A DNA stretch of 64,000 nucleotides from Streptococcus sp. 596553 (GTDB lineage: Bacteria > Bacillota > Bacilli > Lactobacillales > Streptococcaceae): assembly GCF_900411395.1 (NCBI RefSeq), contig NZ_OXCQ01000004.1, positions 95,606-159,605 on the forward strand. Reading direction: 5' to 3'. Numbering within the stretch: the first letter of the stretch is position 1; the number at the start of each line of letters is the position of its first letter. Shown piece after piece: positions 9,173-18,579 of this stretch. Position numbers and translations under genes: made by a program. A model generated the notes under the pieces. It saw only the letters and a list, made by a program, of their open reading frames with translations. It ran no database searches and had not been told where the DNA came from.

Positions 9173-9529
9173 ATGAATATTACCAATTTGTTTTCTATCA
9201 AGACAGGATGTGATGAAACTGATAGGCAACTGCAAAAATTATTTTTTCAGTTGGATTTACAATTGGGAGAATTGACAGATCAACTAAGAAAATTAGATTC
9301 TAATTTTGTTCCTCGTAGTCAATTTGTAGACACGCTGGATTTGAATGATGTAGAATATAAAGAAATTTTAAACTATTTTATCTTCCATCGTAATGATAGT
9401 GAAGAAAGTTTGGCAGAATGGTTATATGATTGGATTTCTACAAATCGTTATGAACTTCCTAAAGAGTTCTCAATTCGTATGGCTCATAAATATCATGAAA
9501 GTGTTGCTGAAGTTTTTGGAGATGAATAA
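9173..9529 (+). CDS. Conserved hypothetical protein between ilvC and ilvA
   Basis: I do not recognise a domain. The 118 residues (MNITNLFSIKTGCDETDRQL to VAEVFGDE) are acidic and helical. A leucine-rich N-terminal segment is followed by a region with several Trp and Tyr (EWLYDWISTNRYELP). There is no signal peptide or membrane segment. It sits 83 bp after ilvC and ends at a strong terminator just before ilvA, so it may be the last gene of the ilvBNC transcript. I recall the same position being occupied by a small gene in pneumococcus. A role in the pathway is only suggested by position. Confidence 0.75.
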   Translation: MNITNLFSIKTGCDETDRQLQKLFFQLDLQLGELTDQLRKLDSNFVPRSQFVDTLDLNDVEYKEILNYFIFHRNDSEESLAEWLYDWISTNRYELPKEFSIRMAHKYHESVAEVFGDE

Positions 9530-9530
9530 C

Positions 9531-9561
9531 TAAAAAAACAGTCATTAGTGACTGTTTTTTA
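9531..9561 (+). terminator. Terminator between the small ilv-linked gene and ilvA
   Basis: AAAACAGTCA and TGACTGTTTT arms around TTAG, ending in a T run. The ilvA ribosome site follows about 10 nt later, so some read-through may feed ilvA. Confidence 0.85.
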
Positions 9562-9579
9562 TAGAAAAAGAGGTTTTAT

Positions 9580-10830
9580 ATGTTAAGTTCAAAAGATATC
9601 ATCAAGGCTCACAAGGTCTTGAACGGTGTGGTTGTGAATACACCGCTTGATTATGACCATTATTTATCGGAGAAGTATGGTGCTAAGATTTATTTGAAAA
9701 AGGAAAATGCCCAACGTGTTCGTTCTTTTAAAATTCGTGGTGCCTATTATGCTATTTCTCAGCTCAGCAAGGAAGAGCGTGAGCGTGGGGTAGTCTGTGC
9801 CTCTGCGGGAAATCATGCGCAGGGAGTAGCCTATACCTGTAATGAGATGAAAATTCCTGCTACTATTTTTATGCCAATTACAACTCCGCAACAAAAAATT
9901 GGTCAAGTTCGCTTTTTTGGTGGGGACTTCGTAACCATTAAACTAGTTGGAGATACCTTTGATGCTTCAGCTAAAGCAGCCCAAGAATTTACAGTCTCTG
10001 AAAATCGTACCTTTATTGATCCCTTTGATGATGCTCATGTCCAAGCTGGTCAAGGGACTGTTGCTTATGAGATTTTAGAAGAAGCTCGAAAAGAATCGAT
10101 TGATTTTGATGCTATCTTGGTTCCTGTTGGTGGTGGCGGTCTCATTGCTGGGGTTTCTACCTATATCAAGGAAACAAGTCCAGAAATTGAAGTCATTGGG
10201 GTAGAGGCTAATGGAGCACGTTCCATGAAGGCTGCCTTTGAAGCTGGTGGGCCTGTTAAACTCAAGGAAATTGACAAATTTGCGGATGGGATTGCTGTAC
10301 AAAAGGTAGGTCAATTGACCTATGAAGCAACTCGTCAACATGTTCAAACTTTGGTAGGTGTCGATGAGGGATTGATTTCTGAAACTTTGATTGACCTTTA
10401 CTCTAAGCAAGGGATTGTCGCAGAACCTGCTGGAGCGGCTAGTATCGCTTCTTTAGAGGTTTTAGCTGAATATATCAAGGGGAAAACCATTTGTTGTATC
10501 ATTTCTGGAGGAAATAATGATATCAACCGTATGCCAGAAATGGAAGAGCGCGCCTTGATTTATGATGGGATCAAGCATTACTTTGTGGTCAATTTTCCAC
10601 AGCGTCCAGGAGCATTGCGTGAATTTGTAAATGATATCCTGGGGCCAAACGATGATATCACACGTTTTGAGTATATCAAAAGAGCTAGTAAGGGGACAGG
10701 GCCTGTATTGATCGGGATTGCTTTGGCAGATAAGCATGATTATGCAGGTTTGATCCGTAGAATGGAAGGTTTTGATCCGGCTTATATTAACTTAAATGGG
10801 AATGAAACGCTTTATAATATGCTTGTCTGA
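9580..10830 (+). CDS. ilvA: Threonine dehydratase (threonine deaminase), biosynthetic
   Basis: IlvA deaminates threonine to 2-oxobutyrate with pyridoxal phosphate, the entry step to isoleucine. The 416-residue Gram-positive form has the PLP lysine in RVRSFKIRGAYYAIS near residue 53, the phosphate loop PVGGGGLIAG near 187, and the serine of GAASIAS. It ends in one short ACT-like regulatory domain (HYFVVNFPQRPGALREFVND). The ATG at 9580 follows AAAGAGG. It is in line with ilvBNC but separated by a terminator. Confidence 0.95.
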   Translation: MLSSKDIIKAHKVLNGVVVNTPLDYDHYLSEKYGAKIYLKKENAQRVRSFKIRGAYYAISQLSKEERERGVVCASAGNHAQGVAYTCNEMKIPATIFMPITTPQQKIGQVRFFGGDFVTIKLVGDTFDASAKAAQEFTVSENRTFIDPFDDAHVQAGQGTVAYEILEEARKESIDFDAILVPVGGGGLIAGVSTYIKETSPEIEVIGVEANGARSMKAAFEAGGPVKLKEIDKFADGIAVQKVGQLTYEATRQHVQTLVGVDEGLISETLIDLYSKQGIVAEPAGAASIASLEVLAEYIKGKTICCIISGGNNDINRMPEMEERALIYDGIKHYFVVNFPQRPGALREFVNDILGPNDDITRFEYIKRASKGTGPVLIGIALADKHDYAGLIRRMEGFDPAYINLNGNETLYNMLV

Positions 10831-10856
10831 GGACTAATAAAAAAATATCATATTAT

Positions 10857-10885
10857 TTGCACAACTGATGTATAGGTGCTATAAT
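10857..10885 (+). promoter_or_regulatory. Strong promoter of a tiny transcript
   Basis: TTGCAC (10857-10862), an exact 17-bp spacer and TATAAT (10880-10885). ATAGGTGCTAT at 10872-10882 is the exact inverse of ATAGCACCTAT at 10956-10966. Confidence 0.8.
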
Positions 10886-10911
10886 GAAGATGAAGAAAGG
10901 GGGCGATTCCT

Positions 10912-10959
10912 ATGGACTTAGGAAATCTATCGTGCTATTTCTACTACAACTCACTATAG
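10912..10959 (+). CDS. Possible 15-residue aromatic-rich peptide
   Basis: A short frame MDLGNLSCYFYYNSL begins 8 nt after a strong AAGGGGG ribosome site, about 20 nt into a transcript from the promoter at 10857. The codons for Cys-Tyr-Phe-Tyr-Tyr fall on the 5' arm and loop of a terminator hairpin, and the stop codon lies in its 3' arm. This layout resembles attenuator leader peptides, but it could also be a free small peptide. I know no homologue. Confidence 0.45.
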   Translation: MDLGNLSCYFYYNSL

Positions 10960-10978
10960 CACCTATTATTTTTTATTT
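10932..10978 (+). terminator. Terminator overlapping the 15-codon frame
   Basis: GTGCTAT (10932-10938) pairs with ATAGCAC (10956-10962) around a 17-nt loop, followed by CTATTATTTTTTATTT. Confidence 0.7.
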
Positions 10979-10979
10979 C

Positions 10980-11589
10980 AGTTTATAATAATAAAGAAGA
11001 ATGACTTGTTATATATAGGGTTGTTTTTTAGAATACTATATTATATATATCTAATTTTAAGTTTGATTAAATATAATAGGAATTAGAAAAAATAATCAAT
11101 GCTTATAAGGTAGATTTGGTGAGTTGATTGAATATAGTATATGATAGCAATAATATGAGGCGAGTAGAACATTTGGAATACTAGGAAGTGCTATTCTAAA
11201 TGCTGATTGTAATAGCGGTGTGTTATAAGAATATGCAAAATTTGATGAGATAAGTCAATTGTACCGGTTAAAAAAGTTAAATAGTAACAGGAAGGTAACC
11301 AAAGGAAATAGAAAGGACAAAATAGATATGAGATAGTCCGAAAAGGAAGATTCTCTTTGACAAACTTATAGATTAAAATGAAGATATAGAATATGACTCC
11401 TGTTTATCCTATTGAGAAACTGGTATTTTTTCTCGATGAATATTTTTGCTAATTTGAAGTTTAATAATTCAATTGTTTTCGGGGCGCTTACTAATGGGTT
11501 ATAGCAACTAAAAACCTATATATTATCGGCTTTAAAAAAGAAGTAAGAAAAAACTAAATCATTTGTTTTATTGAATATATGTTTTTTTA
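10980..11589. other. AT-rich stretch without a recognisable gene
   Basis: About 600 bp with no frame of useful length, no strong repeat and no clear hairpin terminator. One segment near 11185-11215 reads GSAILNADCNSGVL before a stop, which could be a scrap of a decayed gene, but I cannot identify it. Confidence 0.5.
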
Positions 11590-11618
11590 TTGACAAAAGT
11601 AGTAAAAACGTATACAAT
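11590..11618 (+). promoter_or_regulatory. Promoter of the 71-residue gene
   Basis: TTGACA (11590-11595), a 17-bp spacer and TACAAT (11613-11618), about 35 bp before the start codon region. Confidence 0.8.
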
Positions 11619-11651
11619 TAAGTATTGTAAAGAAGAAAATAGGAGAAAAAC

Positions 11652-11867
11652 ATGGCTAAGTCAAACTTTGAAAAAGTAGAATCAGTTGTTGGCTGGGTTC
11701 GTGATAAGAAAATCACAGGCTACCGTATCTCTAAAGAAACGAATGCACGTGAAATGTCTATCATTGCTCTGGCGCAGGGTCGTGCAAAAGTAAAAAATAT
11801 TTCATTTGAAACAGCCCTAGGCCTAATTGATTTCTATGAAAAAAATCATGAAAAATTTGAAGATTAA
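11652..11867 (+). CDS. Small conserved hypothetical protein, possibly DNA-binding
   Basis: The 71 residues, MAKSNFEKVESVVGWVRDKK to DFYEKNHEKFED, are charged and helical. ITGYRISKETNAREMSIIAL reads like a helix-turn-helix of the XRE kind (Y-R-I-S-K-x-T-N), with NISFETALGLIDFYE like the last helices of such a domain. I recall a small conserved streptococcal gene here without assigned function. The ATG follows AGGAG, and its own near-consensus promoter and a terminator make it a single-gene unit. A regulator role is inferred from the fold impression only. Confidence 0.75.
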   Translation: MAKSNFEKVESVVGWVRDKKITGYRISKETNAREMSIIALAQGRAKVKNISFETALGLIDFYEKNHEKFED

Positions 11868-11879
11868 TCTTTGGATAAC

Positions 11880-11932
11880 GGCGGATTCTTGACCCTCAAG
11901 TAGTAGAGATAGAGAATCTGCCTTTTCATTTT
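11880..11932 (+). terminator. Terminator of the 71-residue gene
   Basis: GGCGGATTCT pairs with AGAATCTGCC (one G-T pair) around about 23 nt, followed by TTTTCATTTT. Confidence 0.6.
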
Positions 11933-11940
11933 GGACAGCA

Positions 11941-11973
11941 AAAAGACTGCATGGTTGATGCAGCCTTTTCTTT
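11941..11973. terminator. Bidirectional terminator
   Basis: AGACTGCAT and ATGCAGCCT around GGTTG, with T runs in both directions. It ends the leftward ABC transporter operon and backs up the rightward gene. Confidence 0.8.
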
Positions 11974-12714
11974 TTATTTGAGATAGCGTTGAAGGAATTC
12001 TTTTGTACGGTCTTCTTTAGGATTGGTGAAGAGATCTTCTGGTTTGCCTTCTTCAGCAATCACACCCTTATCCATAAAGATAACACGGTGAGAGACATCA
12101 CGGGCGAATTCCATTTCGTGGGTTACGACAATCATAGTCAAGCCTTCCTGAGCAAGATCCTGCATGATTCTGAGGACCTCTCCAACCATTTCTGGATCGA
12201 GAGCTGATGTTGGTTCATCAAAGAGAATAGCGTCAGGATTCATTGAAAGGGCACGAGCGATGGCCACACGTTGTTTTTGACCACCTGAGAGTTGTTTTGG
12301 TTTCGCTTGCCAGTAGCGTTCTCCCATGCCGACCTTTTCTAGGTTTTCTTTGGCAATCTTTTCAGCTTCTGTACGTTCGCGTTTAAGGACAGTTGTCTGA
12401 GCGACGATTGTGTTTTCGAGAACGTTAAGATTTTCAAAGAGGTTAAAGGATTGGAACACCATCCCTAGTTTTTCACGGTATTGTGTGAGGTCATAGCCTT
12501 TTTCGAGGACGTTTTGACCATGATAAAGGATTTGTCCATCAGTTGGTGTTTCAAGTAGGTTAATGGAGCGTAGGAAGGTCGATTTCCCGCTTCCAGAGCT
12601 TCCGATGATAGAGATTACCTCTCCCTTGTGGACGGTGAGAGAAATGTCTTTTAACACTTCGTTTTGTCCATAGGATTTTTTGAGGTGTTTAATTTCAAGG
12701 ATTGCTTGGGTCAT
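11974..12714 (-). CDS. Amino-acid ABC transporter ATP-binding protein
   Basis: The ATPase of a polar amino-acid importer (GlnQ/HisP type), 246 aa. Motifs in order are Walker [10 protein letters not shown] near residue 37, Q-loop FQSFNLF, signature [15 protein letters not shown], Walker [12 protein letters not shown] and the H-loop VVTHEM. It overlaps the upstream gene by one base (TAATG), so it is translationally coupled to the fused binding-protein/permease. Substrate is not set by the sequence; glutamine or another polar amino acid is usual for this pair. Confidence 0.93.
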   Translation of the reverse strand: MTQAILEIKHLKKSYGQNEVLKDISLTVHKGEVISIIGSSGSGKSTFLRSINLLETPTDGQILYHGQNVLEKGYDLTQYREKLGMVFQSFNLFENLNVLENTIVAQTTVLKRERTEAEKIAKENLEKVGMGERYWQAKPKQLSGGQKQRVAIARALSMNPDAILFDEPTSALDPEMVGEVLRIMQDLAQEGLTMIVVTHEMEFARDVSHRVIFMDKGVIAEEGKPEDLFTNPKEDRTKEFLQRYLK

Positions 12715-14279
12715 TATTTCAAATCCTCCGTTTGCATTTGGTTAGCACCTGTAGTATAGGTATCCATGTCCATTCGGCGTTCGATGAAGCGTAGGATACG
12801 TGTTACGGTGAAGGTGAGGACAAAGTAAATCACGGCGATGATTGTAAATGTCTGGAAGTATTGATAGGTTTGCGTTGCCACGGTATTTCCTGAGAAATAA
12901 AGTTCGACAACAGAGATAACGTTCAATACAGATGTATCTTTGATATTGATGACAAATTCATTACCAGTTGCGGGTAGGATGTTACGGACCACTTGAGGGA
13001 GGACAATCTTACGCATGGTTTGGTTATGAGTCATACCAAGAGCAGTAGCGGCTTCAAATTGTCCCTTGTCAACTGCTAGGATACCACCACGGACGATTTC
13101 AGTCATATAGGCACCCGTGTTGATTGAAACGATGAAGATAGCAGCCAGTGTGCGGTCAAGGTTGATACCGAAAGCTTGGGCAGTTCCATAGTAGATAACC
13201 ATTGATTGAACAATCATAGGTGTACCACGGAAAATTTCGATATAGACATTGAGGATCCAGCCGACTAGTTTTTGTAGGCCATAAATGGCTTTATTTTCAG
13301 AGAGAGGAGCAGTACGGAAAACACCAATGGCAAGACCGATAATGAGACCTGTGATGGTTCCGACAATAGAGATTAAAAGAGTGATACCAGCACCACGCAA
13401 GAGTTGTTGCCAGTTTTCAGAAAGAATTTTAGCGACTTGGCTAAAAAAACTACTGCTAGTCTCTTCAGTTGTTGTAGCTTCGGCAGGTTGTTCCTTGATC
13501 ATACGATCCATCAAGGCAACTTGGTCGTCTTTTGAAATGGTTTCAATGCTGGCATTGATTTGGCTAATACGATTGTCATCTTTACGAAGTCCAATAGCGA
13601 TAGCTGTATCTTCTTCCCCAGTTTTGAAACCTGGTTCTACTTGGACCATCTTAAACTTAGAGTTCGCAGCTTCAGCAGTCAGAGCTTCTGGTCGTTCAGA
13701 AACATAAGCATCGATAACACCAGCCTCAAGAGCTTGGCGCATTTGAGCGAAGTCTCCCATGGCTGTTTCTTTTTTAGCACCTGTGATTTGTGCAATCAAG
13801 TCATAAAGGTAAACACCTTGTTGAGAAGTGATTTTAGCACCGTTAAAGTCATTCAAAGATTTAGCATTTGCGTAGGCAGAATCTTTTTTGACAAGTAGAA
13901 CTGGTTCGCTAGTGTAGTAACTGCTCGAAAAGGCAATTTCTTGTTTGCGCTCAGCAGTAGGACTCATACCTGCGATAATCATGTCAATCTTACCAGAAGT
14001 AAGGGCAGGGACTAGACCTTCCCACTTGGTTTTAACAACCAAAGGTTCTTTCCCTAAGTCCTTAGCGATTTTCTTGGCGATTTGAACATCGTATCCGTTA
14101 GCATACTGGTTGGTTCCATCGATTTTAACAGCTCCGTTGCTATCATCATCCTGGGTCCAGTTAAAGGGAGCATATGCTGCTTCCATCCCGATGCGTAAAT
14201 ATTCATCGGCTTGAGCAACATTGACAAGTCCCAGCATCAGCAAGAGACCTGTGAAAATAGATAAGTATATTTTTCTCAT
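12714..14279 (-). CDS. Amino-acid ABC transporter, fused substrate-binding protein and permease
   Basis: The 521 residues join three parts. A signal peptide (about 1-24, ending VAQADEY) leads into a periplasmic-type SBP_bac_3 domain ([14 protein letters not shown] to about residue 270). The membrane permease domain follows ([29 protein letters not shown], and the ATPase-contacting [20 protein letters not shown] near 410). Such GlnP-like fusions tether the binding domain to the membrane. It is first in a two-gene leftward operon with its ATPase and starts after an AGGAGAA site. Specificity is not proven here. Confidence 0.93.
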   Translation of the reverse strand: MRKIYLSIFTGLLLMLGLVNVAQADEYLRIGMEAAYAPFNWTQDDDSNGAVKIDGTNQYANGYDVQIAKKIAKDLGKEPLVVKTKWEGLVPALTSGKIDMIIAGMSPTAERKQEIAFSSSYYTSEPVLLVKKDSAYANAKSLNDFNGAKITSQQGVYLYDLIAQITGAKKETAMGDFAQMRQALEAGVIDAYVSERPEALTAEAANSKFKMVQVEPGFKTGEEDTAIAIGLRKDDNRISQINASIETISKDDQVALMDRMIKEQPAEATTTEETSSSFFSQVAKILSENWQQLLRGAGITLLISIVGTITGLIIGLAIGVFRTAPLSENKAIYGLQKLVGWILNVYIEIFRGTPMIVQSMVIYYGTAQAFGINLDRTLAAIFIVSINTGAYMTEIVRGGILAVDKGQFEAATALGMTHNQTMRKIVLPQVVRNILPATGNEFVINIKDTSVLNVISVVELYFSGNTVATQTYQYFQTFTIIAVIYFVLTFTVTRILRFIERRMDMDTYTTGANQMQTEDLK

Positions 14280-14321
14280 GATTTCTCCTATTTCTAATCT
14301 ATTAAAAAATAACTGTCTCCT

Positions 14322-14350
14322 ATTTTATCGAAAAATGCGTAATTTTTCAA
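14322..14350 (-). promoter_or_regulatory. Promoter of the amino-acid ABC operon
   Basis: On the minus strand, TTGAAA (complement of 14345-14350), a 17-bp spacer and TAAAAT (complement of 14322-14327). Confidence 0.75.
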
Positions 14351-14414
14351 CATAAGTAAGCCTTTACTTACGAAAAAATGCTATAATGATAAGAAAGATA
14401 AAAAGGGGGCTTAA

Positions 14415-16307
14415 TTGATGAAAAAAACTTTTTTCTTATTTGTTTTAGGCTTGTTTTGCCTTCTGCCATTCTCTGTTTTTGCCATTGATTTCAAGATAAA
14501 CTCTTACCAAGGGGATTTGTATATTCATGCAGACAATACGGCAGAATTTAGACAGAAGATAGTTTATCAGTTTGAGGAGGACTTTAAGGGCCAAATCGTG
14601 GGACTTGGACGTGCTGGCAAGATGCCTAGCGGGTTTGACATTGACCCTCATCCAAAAGTTCAGGCCTCAAAAAACGGTGCTGAACTAGCAGACGTTACTA
14701 GCGAAGTGATAGAAGGAGCAGATAGTTATACTGTTAAAGTTTATAATCCAGGTCAAGAAGGCGACACAGTTGAAGTTGACCTCGTTTGGAACTTAAAAAA
14801 TTTGCTTTTTCTATATGATGACATTGCTGAATTAAATTGGCAACCTTTAACAGATAGTTCAGGGGCTATTGGCAAGTTTGAATTTCATGTAAGGGGAGAC
14901 AAGGGGGCTGAAAAACTCTTTTTCCATACAGGGAAACTTTTTAGAGAGGGAATGGTTGAAAAGAGTAACCTTGATTATACTATTCGTTTAGACAATCTTC
15001 CGGCTAAGCGTGGAGTTGAACTGCATGCCTATTGGCCTCGGACTGATTTTACTAGTGCTAGGGATCAGGGCTTGAAAGGGAATCGTTTAGAAGAGTTTAA
15101 TAAAATAGAGGACTCGATTGTTAAAGAAAAAGAGCAAAGTAAACAACTCCTTACTTGGGTCTTCCCTTCGATACTTTCTATCTCCCTGTTATTGAGTGTC
15201 TGCTTCTATTTTATTTATAGAAGAAAGACCACTCCTTCGGTCAAATATGCCAAAAATCATCGTCTCTATGAACCACCAATGGAATTAGAGCCTATGGTTT
15301 TATCAGAGGCGGTTTACTCGACCTCCTTGGAGGAAGTGAGTCCTCTAACAAAAGGAGCAGGTAAATTTACCTTTGACCAACTTATTCAAGCTACCTTGCT
15401 AGATGTGATAGACCGTGGGAATGTCTCTATCATTTCAGAAGGAGATGCAGTTGGTTTGAGGCTAGTAAAAGAAGATGGTTTGTCAAGCTTTGAGAAAGAC
15501 TGTCTAAATCTGGCTTTTTCAGGCAAAAAAGAAGAAACTCTTTCCAATTTGTTTGCGGATTACAAGGTATCTGATAGTCTTTATCGTAGAGCAAAAGTCT
15601 CTGATGAAAAACGGATTCAAGCAAAGGGACGTCAGCTCAAATCCTCTTTTGAAGAAGTATTGAAAGAGATGCAAGAAGGAGTGAGAAATCGGGTTACCTT
15701 CTGGGGGCTTCCAGATTATTATCGTCCTTTAACTGGTGGGGAAAAGGCCTTGCAAGTGGGTATGGGGGTCTTGACTATCTTGCCCCTATTTATCGGATTT
15801 GGTTTGTTCTTGTACAGTTTGGATGTTTATGGCTATCTTTACCTCCTCTTGCCAATACTTGGTTTTCTAGGTTTAGTTTTGGCTGTTTTCTATTATTGGA
15901 AGCTTCGACTAGATAATCGTGATGGTGTTCTAAATGAAGCAGGAGCAGAAGTCTACTATCTCTGGACAAGCTTTGAAAATATGTTGCGTGAGATTGCACG
16001 ATTGGATCAGGCTGAATTGGAAAGTATTGTGGTCTGGAATCGCCTCTTGGTTTATGCGACCTTATTTGGCTATGCGGACAAGGTCAGTCATTTGATGAAG
16101 GTTCATCAGATTCAAGTGGAAAATCCAGATATCAACCTCTATGTAGCTTATGGTTGGCATAGTATGTTTTATCATTCAAGCGCGCAAATGAGCCATTATG
16201 CTAGTGTCGCAAATACAGCAAGTACCTACTCCGTATCTTCTGGAAGTGGAAGTTCTGGCGGTGGTTTCTCTGGAGGCGGAGGTGGCGGCAGTATCGGCGC
16301 CTTTTAA
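14415..16307 (+). CDS. DUF2207 family membrane protein with glycine-rich tail
   Basis: The 630 residues begin with a signal-like segment (MKKTFFLFVLGLFCLLPFSVFA). An extracytoplasmic DUF2207 domain runs to about residue 240 (YQGDLYIHADNTAEFRQKI). A membrane span follows near 245-268, then a cytoplasmic stretch with FTFDQLIQATLLDVIDRG, and two spans near 450-500. The protein ends SSGGGFSGGGGGGSIGAF. This matches YciQ-type DUF2207 proteins, whose activity is unknown. The ATG follows AAAGGGGG, with TATAAT at 14382-14387. It stands between the divergent ABC operon and uppP. Confidence 0.85.
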   Translation: MMKKTFFLFVLGLFCLLPFSVFAIDFKINSYQGDLYIHADNTAEFRQKIVYQFEEDFKGQIVGLGRAGKMPSGFDIDPHPKVQASKNGAELADVTSEVIEGADSYTVKVYNPGQEGDTVEVDLVWNLKNLLFLYDDIAELNWQPLTDSSGAIGKFEFHVRGDKGAEKLFFHTGKLFREGMVEKSNLDYTIRLDNLPAKRGVELHAYWPRTDFTSARDQGLKGNRLEEFNKIEDSIVKEKEQSKQLLTWVFPSILSISLLLSVCFYFIYRRKTTPSVKYAKNHRLYEPPMELEPMVLSEAVYSTSLEEVSPLTKGAGKFTFDQLIQATLLDVIDRGNVSIISEGDAVGLRLVKEDGLSSFEKDCLNLAFSGKKEETLSNLFADYKVSDSLYRRAKVSDEKRIQAKGRQLKSSFEEVLKEMQEGVRNRVTFWGLPDYYRPLTGGEKALQVGMGVLTILPLFIGFGLFLYSLDVYGYLYLLLPILGFLGLVLAVFYYWKLRLDNRDGVLNEAGAEVYYLWTSFENMLREIARLDQAELESIVVWNRLLVYATLFGYADKVSHLMKVHQIQVENPDINLYVAYGWHSMFYHSSAQMSHYASVANTASTYSVSSGSGSSGGGFSGGGGGGSIGAF

Positions 16308-16368
16308 AGAGAAGTGCCATAGACTGAAAAAGTATGCTATAATGGAAGGTAGAAAAAAGGAGTAATCT

Positions 16369-17214
16369 ATGTATCTTATTGAAATTTTAAAATCTATCTT
16401 CTTCGGAATTGTTGAAGGAATTACGGAATGGTTGCCGATTTCCAGTACAGGTCACTTGATTTTAGCAGAGGAATTTATCCAATACCAAAATCAGAATGAA
16501 GCCTTTATGTCCATGTTTAATGTCGTGATTCAGCTTGGTGCGATTTTAGCGGTTATGGTGATTTACTTTAATAAGCTCAATCCTTTCAAACCGACTAAGG
16601 ACAAACAGGAAGTTCGTAAGACTTGGAGACTATGGTTGAAGGTCTTGATTGCCACTTTACCTTTGCTTGCCGTCTTTAAATTTGATGATTGGTTTGATAC
16701 TCACTTCCATAACATGGTTTCAGTTGCTCTCATGTTGATTATCTATGGGATTGCCTTTATCTATTTGGAAAAGCGCAATAAAGCGCGTGCTATCGAGCCA
16801 AGTGTAACAGAGTTGGACAAGCTTCCTTATACGACAGCCTTCTATATCGGCCTCTTCCAAGTTCTTGCCCTTTTACCAGGAACCAGTCGTTCTGGAGCAA
16901 CGATTGTCGGTGGTTTGTTGAATGGAACTAGTCGTTCTGTTGTAACAGAATTTACCTTCTATTTAGGGATTCCTGTTATGTTTGGAGCCAGTGCCTTAAA
17001 GATTTTCAAATTTATAAAAGCAGGACAGCTCTTGAGTTTTGGGCAATTGTTCTTGCTCTTGGTTGCGATGGGAGTAGCTTTTGCAGTTAGTATGGTGGCT
17101 ATTCGCTTTTTGACCAGCTATGTGAAAAAACACGACTTTACCCTTTTTGGTAAATACCGTATCGTACTTGGTAGTATCTTGCTACTGTATAGCTTTGTTC
17201 GTTTATTTGTATAA
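16369..17214 (+). CDS. uppP: Undecaprenyl-diphosphatase (bacitracin resistance)
   Basis: UppP is an integral membrane phosphatase that recycles undecaprenyl pyrophosphate to the monophosphate for cell-wall synthesis; extra activity gives bacitracin tolerance. The 281 residues carry both family signatures: [20 protein letters not shown] near residue 12 and [15 protein letters not shown] near 165, with several hydrophobic spans between. The ATG follows AAAGGAG. It is monocistronic and ends at a strong terminator fused to a BOX repeat. Confidence 0.96.
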   Translation: MYLIEILKSIFFGIVEGITEWLPISSTGHLILAEEFIQYQNQNEAFMSMFNVVIQLGAILAVMVIYFNKLNPFKPTKDKQEVRKTWRLWLKVLIATLPLLAVFKFDDWFDTHFHNMVSVALMLIIYGIAFIYLEKRNKARAIEPSVTELDKLPYTTAFYIGLFQVLALLPGTSRSGATIVGGLLNGTSRSVVTEFTFYLGIPVMFGASALKIFKFIKAGQLLSFGQLFLLLVAMGVAFAVSMVAIRFLTSYVKKHDFTLFGKYRIVLGSILLLYSFVRLFV

Positions 17215-17218
17215 GAAA

Positions 17219-17250
17219 AAACCTTGAAGGGGCAGCTCTTCAAGGTTTTA
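17219..17250 (+). terminator. uppP terminator
   Basis: AAACCTTGAAG and CTTCAAGGTTT arms around GGGGCAGCT-type loop, followed by TTATA that is also the first bases of the BOX repeat. Confidence 0.85.
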
Positions 17251-17364
17251 TACTCAATGAAAATCAAAGAGCAAATTAGGAAGCTAGCTAAAGGTTGCTC
17301 AAAACACTGTTTTGAGGTTGCAGATAGAGCTGACGTGGTTTGAAGAGGTTTTCGAAGAGTATTA
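17249..17364 (+). repeat. BOX element (boxA and boxC, no boxB)
   Basis: Begins TATACTCAATGAAAATCAAA and ends TTCGAAGAGTATTA. It carries the boxA inner hairpin (GGTTGCTCAAAAC / GTTTTGAGGTTG) and boxC GCTGACGTGGTTTGAAGAG. It fills the gap between the convergent uppP and dinB. Confidence 0.9.
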
Positions 17365-18423
17365 AAATCCAGTCATGGTAATCCCCAACAGGCGGACACC
17401 TCTTTCTTTCTCGCTTAGTTCTTCATAGAGCTGCAGGGCGATTTGGCTTATCTGACTAGCATCCTGTGTTTTTTGATTCAGACTTTTTCGCTTAGTAAGA
17501 GTTGAAAAGTCTTCGTAGCGGATTTTTAAAATGACAATTTTTCCAGCTTTTTCTTGCTGATGTAGATTGAGAGCGACTCTTTCTGATAGAAGAGTCAGCT
17601 CTTTTTTGATGTCTTCCTCAGCACGGAGAATCTTCCCGTAGGTTTTCTCCTTCCCGATTGATTTACGGATGCGATTGGATTTGACGGGGGAATTGTGAAT
17701 ACCACGAGCCTTTCGATAAAGGTCATAACCCAGTCTACCAAAACGGTCTATCAGAGTCACTTCAGGAACTTCAAGTAGATCAGCGCCAGTAAAAACACTC
17801 ATTTGATGAAGTCTTTCCACTGTCTTTTTTCCTACTCCATGAAACTTGGAAATATCCATTTGTTTTAGAAAGTCCTCAGCCTGGTCAGGTAGAATCACTG
17901 TCAGACCATGTGGTTTTTGATAATCACTAGCCATTTTAGCTAAGAATTTGTTGTAGGAAACGCCAGCAGAAGCAGTTAGATGGAGTTCTTGCCAGATATC
18001 CTCTTGAATGAGGCGAGCAATTTTGACCGCTGACTTGATCCCGAGTTTATTTTCTGTCACATCCAAATAGGCTTCGTCAATGCTCATAGGTTCAATCAAA
18101 TCTGTATAGCGCTTAAAAATAGCTCGAATCTGGAGTCCCACAGTCTTGTATTTCTCATAATTTCCTGAGATAAAAACGGCTTGGGGACAACGCTCATAGG
18201 CTTCCTTAGAGCTCATGGCTGAATGGACACCAAAAGCTCGTGCCTCATAGCTACAGGTAGAAACGACTCCCCGCCCACCTGTTTGCCGAGGGTCACTGCC
18301 GATAATGACAGGTTTTCCTCTGAGTTTAGGATTATCCCTGATTTCCACCGCAGCAAAAAAGGCATCCATGTCAATATGGATGATTTTTCTTGACAAATCA
18401 TTTAACAAAGGAAAAATCAACAT
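17362..18423 (-). CDS. dinB: DNA polymerase IV (Y-family, error-prone)
   Basis: A Y-family translesion polymerase of 353 aa. The palm carries the catalytic acidic residues in [14 protein letters not shown] near residue 12 and the SIDEAYLD motif near 108. The [11 protein letters not shown] helix, the FHGVGKKT helix-hairpin-helix and a little-finger domain ending LLGITMTGF follow. The ATG at 18423 is preferred to the in-frame GTG nine bases upstream, because AAAGGTG lies at normal distance before it. Its stop codon TAA lies inside the end of a BOX repeat. The gene is convergent with uppP. Confidence 0.94.
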   Translation of the reverse strand: MLIFPLLNDLSRKIIHIDMDAFFAAVEIRDNPKLRGKPVIIGSDPRQTGGRGVVSTCSYEARAFGVHSAMSSKEAYERCPQAVFISGNYEKYKTVGLQIRAIFKRYTDLIEPMSIDEAYLDVTENKLGIKSAVKIARLIQEDIWQELHLTASAGVSYNKFLAKMASDYQKPHGLTVILPDQAEDFLKQMDISKFHGVGKKTVERLHQMSVFTGADLLEVPEVTLIDRFGRLGYDLYRKARGIHNSPVKSNRIRKSIGKEKTYGKILRAEEDIKKELTLLSERVALNLHQQEKAGKIVILKIRYEDFSTLTKRKSLNQKTQDASQISQIALQLYEELSEKERGVRLLGITMTGF

Positions 18424-18579
18424 GCCTAGCACCTTTTTTACTGCTTATTTTCTTTTATTATACCCTTTTTTCTGAAAAAAAGAAAAAAGGACTTTATTTT
18501 TTCAAAAATATAATACAGTTTAAAATAAAATGTAGACTGTTTTAGAAAAGAAAGTATAAAAATAGGGAATTTTCACTTG

